Below are positions 25,670 to 37,100 of a DNA stretch of 64,000 nucleotides, in pieces. This stretch comes from Selaginella tamariscina (taxonomy: Eukaryota; Streptophyta; Lycopodiopsida; Selaginellales; Selaginellaceae): contig PUQB01000865.1 in assembly GCA_003024785.1 (NCBI GenBank), positions 19,522 to 83,521 of the forward strand. Reading direction: 5' to 3'. The notes under the pieces are model-generated. The model did no database searches. It was not told where the DNA came from and saw nothing but the letters and a program-made list of their open reading frames with translations. The position numbers and the translations under genes are program-made. Every line of letters begins with the position of its first letter. Position 1 is the stretch's first letter.

Positions 25670-26754
25670 CTACAAAAGCAATAAGGTTTAACAAAAAACT
25701 GTAATAAATGTTCAAAGATGTTTAATAAAAATTAAAAAAACATACTAGCCCTCACAGTCGGCGTGCCGACTGAGAGAGCAGTTGCTGTAAGTCCCAGTCG
25801 GCATGCCGACTGGGACTGGCAACAAAGGGAGCCCAGTCGGCATGCCGTGGGTGGCACAAAGGGAGTCCCAGTCGGCATGCCGACTGGGACTGGCACAAAG
25901 GGAGTCCCAGTCGGCATGCCGACTGGGACTGGCAACAAAGGGAGGCCCAGTCGGCATGCCGACTGGGACTGGCAACAAAGGGAGCCCAGTCGGCATGCCG
26001 ACTGGGCGGCATCGCAACAAAGGGAGTCCCAGTCGGCATGCCGACTGGGACTGGGCCTGGCAAAAGGGAGGCCCAGTCGGGCATGCGACTGGGACTGGGA
26101 ACGAAACAAGGCCCAGTCAAAATGCTAGGTGGGACTAGAACAGTCAACCCTAGTCAAAATGCTGACTGGGGCTGGAACAGTCAACCCCGGTCAAAATGTT
26201 GACTGGATCTGGAACAGTCCACCCCAGTCGGCCTGCCGACTGGGACGGACAACGAAGTCAGTCCGAGTCGGCAGGCCGACTCGGATTTCTTGCAACTGTG
26301 AAGAGATGTAAAAAGATGAACAGATCATGAAAAGATCATGAGCAGATCATGAAGAAATCAGAAAATACTCACCCCCTCAATGGAAGCCTATTGTGATTAA
26401 TCCCTGGAGCCACACTTGCTCCACGCTATGCCCCCAAATGCGCCGCTGCTCCACGAAAACCTAGCCGCCCTCTGCCCTAGCCGCCCTAATTGCAAAACCC
26501 TAGCCGCCCTAAATCAATTAAAAACCAACCTAATTTCTGTAAACATATTGCATGCATGATCGCCACTTGTACATAGTAAAACTTTTTAATTTACAAAAAA
26601 CCTACCCAGACGCAGTAAATTAATTTCACTCTTCTACCCAGACGCACGCAATTAATATTATTTTTAATATTTGTCAATGAAATGATTGCCTCACGACTGA
26701 CAAACACATGTGTCATTGTCTTTGAATTTTAACTTTTGTTTGTTCCATTTTTAC
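25670..26754. promoter_or_regulatory. Divergent promoter region between the two Mutator-like element genes
   Basis: About 1.1 kb separates the two start codons. It holds the palindrome array (25755-26286), then a short GATCATGAA-type repeat (about 26318-26352), a repeated CCTAGCCGCCCT motif (about 26460-26510) and AT-rich sequence. Both genes must be driven from here, so any protein bound to the array could control both. Confidence 0.6.
25755..26286. repeat. Array of about 14 palindromic units, ~39-bp period
   Basis: The consensus unit is CCCAGTCGGCA followed by its reverse complement, a 22-bp perfect palindrome with GCATGC at the centre, separated by spacers like ACTGGCAACAAAGGGAG. Good units start at about 25793, 25867, 25905, 25946, 25984, 26027, 26223 (CCTG centre) and 26263 (CAGG centre). 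The unit at 25755 has GCGTGC; those at 25832 and 26072 are damaged; those near 26111, 26151 and 26188 are diverged to GTCAAAATG arms. The flanking genes encode a ParB-like protein and a methyltransferase, which suggests a parS-like binding array. Each unit has CpG and CATG sites for methylation. Confidence 0.9.
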
Positions 26755-29700
26755 ATGGCAAGAATCAGCTACAATGGTGTTGACAAGGACTTCCCTGCAG
26801 ATGAAGATGGTATTGCATTTGTCTTTGAAACAGATCTCAGGTCTGCATTTGACATTCCACCTTGGCAATCTTTTAAAGTGCTGCATTTGATGTCTGTTGT
26901 TGGTGGAGATGCTGCGAATGTTGAGGTAGAACCAGAAGGGGCAAGAGCTAGCAGTTTTGTGTATTACACACTTCTTCCTTCCAAAGGACCGCTATTCCGG
27001 TTGGAGACAACAGATCGGGACAATTCTATGGTAACAATACTTCGCAATAGTCAGAGATGTAGGATTGGGAAGCAACTGGTGGTCTCGTCATCGATTCAGC
27101 AAGTTGCTGAGGTCCCAGAAGATTGCAACGGAAATGTGATTTACGAGTTGCCAGCACACGAAACAATGAAGGACAAGTACAAAGGGATGAATAGGAAGGA
27201 TGGGTGTGATTACTGGACTCAACGCTGCACAACACATTGGAATGTTCCAGCTCGTGTTAGTCGCAGTTCATGTATTGGCCACATGAAATGCGTAAAGGAA
27301 ACATGTCCGTTCATCAGCTTCAGTAAGAAAGCAAATGACTGCCAATTTAAGGGCACCATTGATAAAGTCCAGTTATCTTCAGATGGTAGAGTGCTTGGAA
27401 TGAAGTGTGTGCATTGCAACAATGAGCCCCTTCTAGTGCAGACATGCTCCGTTGTTGCATATTACATAATTCCAGATGATATCACATGCACGAGGCTTTT
27501 CATCCATCTTGGAGAACATCAACACCCACGTAGACCACCCGAATCCATGGTCTCTAAAGACAGAGCTAAGGAGACAATCAACAAAGCAGTCGCTGCAACC
27601 CCAAGAACTAATCAACGTGTCATAGAGTTTCAAGCAGCACGCAATATAATTTTGGAAAAACTGGTAACAGATTCTGGAGATGTATCATACGACAAGGTTC
27701 TGTCAGATCTACTACCACTCACAAATCACCGCCGGTAAGCAAAAAAATTATTATTTCCTTTTGGAGATGCTTAACCTTTCCAATGTAGAACAAGAGAATG
27801 GATATCTCAGGCTAGAACAACAGACACTCGTTTCAAAGAAGGTTACGAAGGACTTCTGCAGTTAAAGAAGAAGCTATCAATCCCATTCATACATGTTATC
27901 CACATACCCGGAATGGACCTCAACGGAGCTGAAGAGCAGCCTTTAATCTTCAAAATGACAGTTGCCGGCCCAGGATCCGGAATAGACTACATTAGAAGGT
28001 GTCAATCTGGAGGTGATCTCGAACAGCAGTGGGTGGTGCTAGACCACACATATCGTATTGATGATTGGTGTACACTGGGAATACATCTCTATGATCCATT
28101 GTAAGTATTAACATATCTATGTTTTAAAATACTTACTAATATAATGCACTTATGTTTGTGCAGTTTAAGGTCGATGGTGACACTTGCTTATGGTGACATG
28201 ATCAGGGAGGATAGTGTGGCGGTGATCAAATTTTTGAACACTATGCTTCAAGTGTGCAGCAAGCAAGGACTTCATAATGTGAACTTTGCGGGGTTCATGT
28301 CAGATGAGTCAGGTGCAATTTGGTTAGCATTGCGTCAAGTTTTCAACAATGGGTCAAAGATGAGAGGAAGAGAAAGGAGTTGTTTGTTCCATTACATGCA
28401 GTCAGTGCGTCAAGTTACAAAGAAGTGGATACTTGAGGAACACAGGGAGGAGCACATGAACCTTGCACGCTCATGGCCTGCAGCACTAACCAACCAAGAT
28501 AAGTTGGAACGACGAGTAATGTTGGAGTCATTTTGGGAAGGCAGGTCCAGTAACGTTAGCGCTTTGCAAACATGGCTGTCATGGTGGGCAAGACATGAAG
28601 ATCATATTTCCATGACAGAGATAATTGACTTGACAGAAGATGGTGTTGCGAATGTGCCTACCACTAACAACTCCGAAGTTGTTCATGCAAGAGCACGAAG
28701 AGCAAGGCTGACGAAGCGTGTTCCTTTGTTGGAGGCAACAATGTTAGATTTAACAGATGCTGTTTTCCAAAGTGCAAAGGTCAAGGCATCATTTGAAGGG
28801 AGATATTCAGGCACAGGTCCTTCCATGGAAACTCTTCTGAAACGTGCACAGCAGAAACTTTCAGCGGGAAAATCAGTGTCTCCAACAACTTTTGCAAATC
28901 TTGTTAGTGATGAAGAGCATCTTGCAAGTCCAGAGTTTGCCTCTACAACAAATGTTCGTGTTCGAACCGTTCGTCAACCGTCAACTGGGGACCATGGGAT
29001 TGATGCACTTCGTACACATAGACATGACACACAATATGCAGAACAAGTCATCCCAAATGCACGCAGGAAAAAACTCAAGTTTCAAGATGTCAATGTCACT
29101 GAAAGAGAGACGTTGATGACTCAGTGGGCCATCAGACGCATTGGGGAGGCAAGTCAGGTGAAATGTCTAGGTCTCACTCAGGACGGTAACAGCAAGTGTG
29201 GCAGACCCATAGGATATCCACATCGTGTACCGGCACCAGGATTTCACGGTAGACGGCAATATACAAATGCATTTGGGAACATTGAGTTCACTCATCAGAT
29301 GCTATGGTTCTGCCCACGCGATTCTTGTTGCTTCAGACGACCATATGCAGGGATTCCTCCTGAGAGTATTCCAGAAGTTCCAGAGGTTTGGCCAGTTCAA
29401 AAAGGAACAAACTTGAATGCAAATGAGGTTGAAGCTCTTCTGAAAGCAGGATTCAAGTTGGAGGGATTTGAAGAAATGGTAGACGACAGTAGTAGCCGAA
29501 TGGATCGAACACCATCACCACCAAGAGGAGAGGGAGCACATAGAGTACCAACATACCATGGACGGAGTGTGCGAACACCAACAAGAATGTCCAAGGAACA
29601 TGAGAAACATTACAACCAGGCAAAGATTCTTCAAGGTCGGATCAACAACGTGGAGGTGGTTCAAAGAGGGAAGACTGAGGCCTTCATTGTCTCTGCAGGC

Positions 29701-29928
29701 ATGCAATCTGCTAAGGTAACAATTTCTGCTGTTCCGTCATGCACTTGTGCAACTTTTCAGAAAGCCAAGAACTGGAGCCCCTGCCAACACATGTATTTTG
29801 TGTACACTCATGTTCTTGGATTAGACCCAACGATTACTTACTTCTTACAGAGGCGGACCCTTACTCCAGCAGAAGTGCATCGGTTATTGGTTGGTTGCAA
29901 GCGCAATGTCGAACCTGCGACTTTTTAA
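26755..29928 (+). CDS. Mutator-like transposase with WRKY/GCM1-like zinc region and SWIM finger, three exons, 1018 aa
   Basis: Exons: 26755-27734, 27789-28100, 28164-29928, with GT-AG introns and one clean frame. The start MARISYNGVDKDF is chosen as the ATG nearest the conserved part; another ATG lies in frame at 26710. Residues 151-257 are cysteine-rich and end in HLGEHQHPR (HxH at 255-257), like the WRKY-GCM1 zinc fingers found in MULE transposases. The DDE core shows D412 (WVVLDHTYR), D478 (FAGFMSDESG) and a CLFH motif (504-507), in MULE order; I could not place the third acidic residue. The C-terminus has a SWIM finger (C957, C959, C971, H973). It would cut and join the element ends. Its domain order also resembles other SWIM-bearing transposase families, so the class call rests on the 9-bp target duplication as well. 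Confidence 0.87.
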
Positions 29929-29931
29929 GTT

Positions 29932-29991
29932 TAGTCGGTATAGTAAAGTCTAGTCGGCAAATAATTAGCGTTTTTCACTTGTTGGTCGGCA
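29932..29991 (+). promoter_or_regulatory. Right subterminal half-sites of the palindrome array
   Basis: Three near copies of the array half-site follow the transposase stop codon: TAGTCGGTA (29932), TAGTCGGCA (29951) and TGGTCGGCA (29983). They lie inside the element, between the gene end and the right GAA/TTC blocks. Confidence 0.6.
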
Positions 29992-30026
29992 TTTTATAAT
30001 GAAAGTTAAAGATAATCTACTTGGCA

Positions 30027-30077
30027 GAATATTCTAGAATATTCCCTTTTATTTGACAGAATATTCCTGGATATTCG
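30027..30077. promoter_or_regulatory. Right subterminal GAA/TTC blocks, heat-shock-element-like
   Basis: GAATATTCTAGAATATTCC at 30027-30045 is four perfectly phased GAA/TTC units (GAAnnTTCnnGAAnnTTC). Further GAATATTCCTGG and GGGAATA pieces follow to about 30083. This mirrors the left end. Confidence 0.55.
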
Positions 30078-30102
30078 GGAATATGCGAAAAGCCCGTTGT
30101 AC

Positions 30103-30126
30103 GAAGCCCGGTTTTTGCCAATCCTC
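30103..30126 (-). repeat. Right terminal inverted repeat of the Mutator-like element
   Basis: Read on the minus strand it starts GAGGATTGG, includes CAAAAA and ends GGGCTTC, pairing with 22125-22148. The adjacent target duplication is at 30127-30135. Confidence 0.75.
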
Positions 30127-30135
30127 GACTTGAGC
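30127..30135. repeat. Target site duplication, right copy
   Basis: GACTTGAGC, the partner of 22116-22124. The LRR gene reading frame resumes from here towards higher coordinates. Confidence 0.85.
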
Positions 30136-31800
30136 CTGTACCGTTCACTGTTGATAAGCACTTATGTAGTAACATTGCACCGCACAACTCTGGATTGCCT
30201 AGATAGCTGTCCAAGTCAAACGTATCAAACTGGCCACTTTCTGGAACTGGGCCTTGTAACTTATTGAAGGAAACATTGAAGTAGGCAAGAGAAGTCATCT
30301 TGGACAATGTGGTTGGAATTATCCCACTGAATTGATTATAGGATAAGTCGAGGCTCTCCAGTTTTGTTAGGTTGTCCAAATTCGGTGGAAGTTGACCGAG
30401 AGCTTGTTATTTGAGAGATCCAGAAAGCGAAGATTAAAAATGTGACTCCCAATGGCCTCAGGAAGCTCTCCAAACAATTCATTTTGAGATAGATCCAAAA
30501 AGCCCGTGTCTGATCGAAGGGGTCGATATGCCATTCTCGCCCTTTCACATTGATATTAATCGTAGAAGCCACTACCGTCCACTATTACCGGACCCTAATC
30601 TGAGATTCAAGTTAGATGGAATCCTGCCCCGGAGCTGGTTGTGTGAAAATCTAGAAAATAAACACATTGAAGATTCCAGATCCAACTAGGTATGCTTCCA
30701 ATGAACTGGTTTCTTGCTGCAGAAAGTATCTCCAATTTGTCAATTGTATCATTTGTAGCCAGGGGAAATTGACCGGAGAATAAGTTGTTTGATATGTTGA
30801 GGATGACAAGATTTTGTGATAACCTTGGAAAGCTACCAGTCAAGAGATTTGATCCCAAATACAAGGAATCAAGCGAACTGTTGGGATGGAGATTGACATG
30901 TCCAGTCAAACGGTTGTTGTCAAGGTTTATAGCGAAAATCTGTGGTAGTTCTGCAAAGCCCACATATAAGCAAGAGCAATTATTGATTTTTAGAGCTTAC
31001 CAGTAATGCTGGTCGGTATATGACAATAAGTTGATTGTTGTCCAAGCGAAGATCAACTAAACCGCTACAATTCCCCAATGTGGAAGGTATTGTACCATGC
31101 AATGTGTTGGAACCTAAATGTAAAGACCTCAAGTTTTGTAGCAATCCCACCTCCGGAGGTATTTCACCAGTTAACATATTGTTGTGGAGATATAAATGAA
31201 CCAAATTCTGCATCATTCCCAAGTTTGAAGGAAGAGGGCTTGTCAAACTAGTGTTACTAAGATTCCAACATTCTGATGCTCTTCATCTCACACACTGATA
31301 ACAGTATGCTTCCCACTGAGAATGAATTGGATGACAAACAAGCTCTTGTAAGTGCGTGAGTTGAGAAATCTGTGGTGGATGGAACTGTTGAGTCGGTTGG
31401 CACCAAGATATAAATTTGTGAGGCTCCTCAGTTCCCACAATGGCAATGGTATGCCTCCTGAAAGTGAATTCCTTGCCAAATCCAACACTTCCAACTTTGT
31501 AAGTTGAGAAATCAATGGTGAGATGGAACCATTGAACATGTTATCGCTAAGATACAAAACGCTTGAGGCTCCTCAATTCCCACAATATTAATGGTATGCA
31601 CCTGAAAGTGAATGCCTGTCAAAGCCAATACTTCCAACTTTGTAAGTTGAGAAATCAGAGTTGAAATGGAACCATTGAACGTATTAAAACCAAGATCCAG
31701 ATGCCTAAGGTTTTTTTAGTTCCCACAATGGCAATGGTATGCCTCCTGAAAGTGAATTCACTGCCAAATCCAACACTTCCAACTTTGTAAGCTGAGATTG
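30127..31800 (-). pseudogene. LRR receptor-like protein gene, main LRR part, broken
   Basis: The minus strand encodes many plant-type LRRs (for example LTKLEVLDLARNSLSGGIP, MQNLVHLYLHNNMLTGEIP, LTKLESLDLSYNQFSGIIP). The LRR block ends with the typical cap (PESGQFDTFDLDSYLGNPELCG) and juxtamembrane sequence up to the Mutator-like element at 30126. The frame changes several times (for example near 30400, 30620, 31000 and 31290), and the LRR-rich DNA near 31290-31800 repeats a ~150-base unit. No signal peptide or intact N-terminus is seen. Such proteins sit in the plasma membrane and act in defence or development. The copy looks dead both from internal breaks and from the insertion. Confidence 0.8.
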
Positions 31801-32094
31801 GTGTGTGTTTATATGGTGTTATATATATATATATATATATTATATAGCCCTACATAAGTACTTAATAGAATAGAAACTCACTTGAAGGTGTAAACTCCAG
31901 TGCTTACATTCTATCTAAAATCGTACTAAAGTTCTTCCTAAGTTCAATCTGATAAGCCAAGTATATTATCAGCTATATATATGTATGTATGTATATAGCT
32001 TACTTGCCAACGCGCATCATAGCTAAGTAATATATCAATATATTACCAGCTCTCTCCCCAGACACACACACGCGTATATATACACAAACAAACA

Positions 32095-32304
32095 TTATTC
32101 ACGGGGATATGGCATTTCTCTAGCCATTTCTTCTATTTCTTCCGATCCTGAAACGCTCAATCCATATAAACTCCTCCGTTCTGCAGCTCGGTCTCTATAA
32201 ACTGGCTGTTGAGTGTCCTGTGAACCTTCATTTTTGCGAACAACTGCGATTTGTTGTTGTTGAACCATGATCCGACGTCTTAAATGAAGTTGAGACTGAG
32301 TCAA
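32095..32304 (-). pseudogene. Short fragment with YRDRAAERRSLYG motif, RBM5/SUA-like
   Basis: A 69-residue minus-strand frame contains VYRDRAAERRSLYG followed by an acidic tail (SGSEEIEEMAREMPYPRE). The YRDRAAERR motif resembles the region near the G-patch of RBM5/RBM10-type splicing regulators (SUA in plants). No RRM, OCRE or G-patch sequence is seen nearby, so this is at most an exon-sized remnant. The identification is tentative. Confidence 0.3.
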
Positions 32305-32751
32305 TAGTTTGGAGCTTTTGATGATGTACCATTGTTGGCATGTCGAGCTCTACTGGGTTCTTCATCAGAAAACTTAGTATATAAAATATGTTTGAGCATA
32401 TATTTTATATATACAGCTTATATAAAAGTGAAAATTATAATGTATATATGCACATAGAACTGTAAATCTATGTAGATACGTACAAACTCTATACATAAAA
32501 CTCTAAGTATATATCTATCTCTTCAAATATGTATATATGTGCCATATATGTGTCTGTATAGCGCTCATACTCTTGTACAAAGTCTTCGTCATGAGCTGAA
32601 AGCGTTAGCCATCATTTTCTTGTTGAAGCCTGCACTCTTCAATAACATTCTAACTTCTTTTTTCCCCTCTATACCAGTAGGGATTTCTTCTCGTTAACAT
32701 CGTTATTGTGAACTGCTAGGGAATATATATGTACAGAAAGTCCAATCTCTG

Positions 32752-33002
32752 ACTTGAACCCTGTATGGATATCTTGTGGAGCGAGGTTGACTGTGGTTGA
32801 CGAGTCCACTGGAGTCAAACGTGCCTTACCAGTTCTTTATCGGATACCGCAAAGTTGCAATGAGGAAGAGTGAGGTTTTAACGACGGTGTTTGTAGCGTG
32901 GTTAAGATCGTTTAAGCAATCGCACAGACGGTGGCGATGATATCACCGTAGTAAACGCGGGGTTCAGGGTTTTTCTTGAGAAAAATGAAGACGAAAAACT
33001 GG
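32752..33002 (+). repeat. Direct duplication, copy 1
   Basis: About 250 bases strongly resemble 33908-34177 in the same orientation (shared blocks include TTTATCGGATACCGCAAAGT and GTTCAGGGTTTTTCTTGAG). It carries a short ATG frame (32860-32940, 26 codons) beginning MRKSEVLTTVFV and cut short by an early stop. Confidence 0.8.
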
Positions 33003-33907
33003 ATAGTTAAAAGAGGCGGATATATGAAAACTAGCCGGGCAACCTTGGGTACGTTACATATATATAAAAGTAGTAAGACCAATATGTATATACTGTACAT
33101 ATATTACTTAATATATAAGATTACTATTCATACAGCATTAATACATACATACATTATGTTATCAGCATATTCCACAAAATATATTATATTCGTTATAATT
33201 TTAAGCTGTACATATCACATGTATATACTATTAATATATATGTATTATAATCATTATAATACAAAAAAAAAGCTTAGAAAATTTGTAATATTATTTAAGA
33301 CACACACAGACAGTGTGTGTGCGTCTGTGTGTGTGTAAATTTAATTAATCAACACGGACTTTGCACCCTCATTTAGAAAAGTAAAACATTCTAGTATATA
33401 CTCAATATTAATCAGATTCTTAGAATAGCCTTGGTATATACTAAAAAAGTGATTTAAACAGGATTCCATAAGTTTTTTTACACCCTTAGACAGCCAGCGA
33501 GGTGAAGATTCTTCAGTTATTCCCAGGAATCTTTGCAAATAGACTAGTCGGTGCCCAATGCGGATGGTGTAGAAGGAATATTTGTTTATTAAAATTTTAT
33601 TCGATTTTGAGTCGTGCGTTCTTTATATCTTTTCAGACATGGAAGATATTGAGATTGGTAGAGTCAATTCTGAGCAGGAGCTGCATGCTTCCCCCAATAT
33701 GATTGCCAATTGGGTACGCTTCTGTCTTGTGTGTGTGTACGTGTTATATATAAAACACGTATAAATTAGATTTTTATAATGATTGAGCAGTAAGTTTTCG
33801 AGAATGCAATATACATACACACATACACATATAAACCCACGTCTGTGTGTGTGGCTGCATGCTTCCCCCAATATGATAAGGCTTGTATATACGTGTGTGG
33901 TAATAGA

Positions 33908-34177
33908 CTTGGACCCTATATGGATATCCAGTGGAGCGTGGTTGACTAGTCGACTGGAGTCAAACGTGTCTTACCAGCCAGCCAAGGATTTCTTTATCGG
34001 ATACCGCAAAGTTGCCAATGAGGAAGAGTGAGGTTTTAACAACGGTGTTTGTACCGCGGTTAAGGAGGCTTGAATTCGTTAAGGGGTTTAAGCGATGGCA
34101 CAGACGGGACGATGATATCGCGGTAGTAAACGCGGTGTTCAGGGTTTTTCTTGAGAAAAATGAAGACTAAAACTGGA
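33908..34177 (+). repeat. Direct duplication, copy 2, with a 50-codon ORF
   Basis: Partner of 32752-33002. Here the shared frame MRKSEVLTTVFV continues to 50 residues (34018-34170), rich in arginine and ending VFRVFLEKNED. Just upstream, a CATGCTTCCCCCAATATGAT block (about 33858) also repeats a sequence at about 33685. I recognise no family. Confidence 0.75.
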
Positions 34178-37100
34178 GCCTTTCATTATCCATTATATAA
34201 GATTACTATTCATACATTAATAACATACATATATATATATTATATTATGTATGTCTATAATCAAACAGATTAATTATTATTTTTATATGTTACAAGTAGG
34301 TTTGCTACGTATTTTTATATGATATTTTTTAATTTAAGATGATAATGATACTGACAGAATAAATGGTGTATATTATTAAATCATATATATATATAATATT
34401 GAAATATTCAGCTACATTATTTAATATATAAACTGTATACTATAAATACCGGGTACTAATAGAATTGGACACTGTAAAAGAATATAAGAATAAGCTAAAA
34501 CATTAGATTATATTTATATGGCTATATTGTTAAATGTTAGGTTACGTTATCACACACACACGCACACATTAATTATAATCAGTCATGATTCATACGTACG
34601 TACCATTACACCATACACATATCTATATATATATACAATACTACGAAGCATATAATATTGAAGTGCGTCAATAAACGCAAATGAATTATGTTTATTGTTT
34701 TACTAGGTGAAATATAAACAAATGTTAAATAATTTATTAATTTTTTAGAACAAAGCATTTATATAAGTTAAACTTAGTAATTTTTCTTTTACTTAAAAAG
34801 TTATGTATATACACACAAACATATTTGTGTGTGGGTGTACATACATGTTTACATTAACACAACACATATTATACACATTCAGCCATATATAACAATTAAA
34901 CATACAACCTTATCAGAGAACAAATCAATAACTTAATGGATTTATGTACAAATGTACATTTATAAAAAATAAAAATTAAATAACATAATAATTATGAATA
35001 TATAAATTATATTTTACAACACCCAACTAACACATATATATATTAATTGAGGGTTCTTTATTTTATTTGTTATACCCTCAGATAAGACGTCTATTCTCGA
35101 TCGGTTAAGGGTATTTAAAAATTAAATTGTAAAACATTTTTGAATAAACATATTTTCTTCTTTATGTAAAAATATGGTAATGAAGAATATTCTGATCGTT
35201 GAACTGATATTAATAAATTATTCATCATATTTATACCAAGTTTATGTATTTAATTATGTTTATTAAAATTAATTATTTTTGGCATTTGCAAATACATATA
35301 TAGAGAATTTTAATGTCATGAACATGTCCATGTAACACCCTGGGCACGTAGGATAGCATTTTCTTTAATGTCAAAGAAAACTATACCGAATTGTGTATTA
35401 TTTTAAATAAAATAAAAAAAGAAATAACTATATAACGTGTATATATTGTTTAGATACATATTTGTCATTTATGTGCATGCATTAATGTTTTTATACATCC
35501 ATAAAAATACACTTAATAAATATAAAGATATTCATTGGCATATAATTTTATGTTGTGTGTGTTTTCATTAATTTAAGGACATTATTATATATTTTATTTC
35601 ATAGAGTATTATTAGTCTTTTATAGAGTATATACATTGTTAAGGTGCTGTGGTGTAGTTGGTCATCACGTCAGTCTAACATACTGAAGATCTCCAGTTTG
35701 AATATGTTTCATATTATTCATACTAAATTATGTGTGTGCGTATATATATGTAGAGATGTATTTGTTTTTATATCATTAATATAGATTATATTAATATTGA
35801 TATAAAAATATTATTATTAATACTAATTATTTTGGTATATATTAAATTTCTACATATTATGTATATTTAGTTAGCACTTTCTTGGTTTTGAGTTTAATAG
35901 AAAGGCTTAAGAAATACGGGTTCACATGTAAGAAGTCAAAACACGCACACGCACATACATATGCTCGCATGTGTATATAATAATAAGGTCAAGAGCCATT
36001 AATTACATTATATATTTTTAATATATATATATTTGATAGTAATACATATAGCATACCTATTACTGTTAGTTTTATATATGATATACTGTACACACAAACA
36101 TATACATATATATTATATATTGAATTAAATTCATATCCATAGAACATTAAGTCAATCTTGAACTATATAGATAGAAATTGGCATTTTGATGGTACTTTAT
36201 ACATAAAATGCATATATATAATATGTGTTGTGTGTGTGTGTGTGTGTGTGTGCGTGTGCGTGTGCGTGTACAAATGTATTTATATTTGAAGTAGAGTTGA
36301 AGTCCATATAATAAGAAAAACATGATAAATGATTTGCAACATTTTTCACAAAATTGTACAATAATCAATAATGATATGAAATCACGTTGTGTGTTTATAA
36401 TTTCTATATAATTCATTAAAGTTTAAAAAGTATAAAACAATGATTTTATATACACAATTGCATGTTTATAATTTTATATAATGCAAAAAATTATATGGTA
36501 CATTCTCATTTTTGCCAATGCATGGTGTATACGATGGTATTAACACTAAGTAATCACAATATATAAATATATGTTTAGATCGGATTAAACTATGACATAT
36601 TCTATATTGAATGAGATTGTTATATTTTTAAAAATATAACTATAAGAGATTTATGTGTATTTTTGGCTTTTTATGTTGCTTCAAGACTTATATATATATA
36701 TATATATATAAAATAATCTGAGTTAGAAGATGTTGTTATAAACAGTATCAAGGTATATTCTTACCTTTTGTCTATTTATTAGTTGATTTAAAAATAACCC
36801 CGATAATTTAAATTGATTTGTGTTAAACCTCCACATGATTAACTATGGGAGACCATGTTCTTTATCGATTACTTACATAGTGCGCCCGCCTAGTATTATA
36901 TATATATACAGACTGATATGTAATATATAATATAATATTAAATATATATAATATATGCAGCAAAGCTCATTAATTATCTGAATTTACACTAGACTCCTAA
37001 ATAAAAATGAGCATGTACATATTCATATATATTTGACGATAGTTACAACACAGACACCAACGCACATCAGATATGTGTGTCCGTGTGTGTGCGCTCATGG

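Larger units (their letters stand above)
22125..30126. mobile_element. 8.0-kb Mutator-like DNA transposon carrying a transposase and a ParB-methyltransferase
   Basis: The element lies between two copies of GACTTGAGC (22116-22124 and 30127-30135), a 9-bp target duplication typical of Mutator-like elements; a flanking C extends the match to 10. The outer 24 bases match at 17 of 24 positions in inverted orientation (both start GAG, share CAAAAA and end GGGCTTC). Inside are two divergent intact spliced genes: ParB-methyltransferase on the minus strand (22350-25669) and transposase on the plus strand (26755-29928). A palindrome array lies between them. Subterminal regions hold AGAATATTCT-type blocks and AGTCGGCA half-sites. 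It splits an LRR receptor-like gene, so it is a real insertion. Intact genes suggest it is young and possibly autonomous. Confidence 0.88.

Noticed and set aside
25755..26286. Repeat-spacer layout resembling a CRISPR array, and long open frames reading MPTGTGTKGVP-type repeats
   Set aside because: The units are palindromes, the spacers are near-identical rather than unique, and the DNA is plant. The frames arise only because the repeat lacks stops.
35643..35710. Functional tRNA-Val gene
   Set aside because: The T arm and 3' acceptor strand do not pair, so it is listed as a relic.
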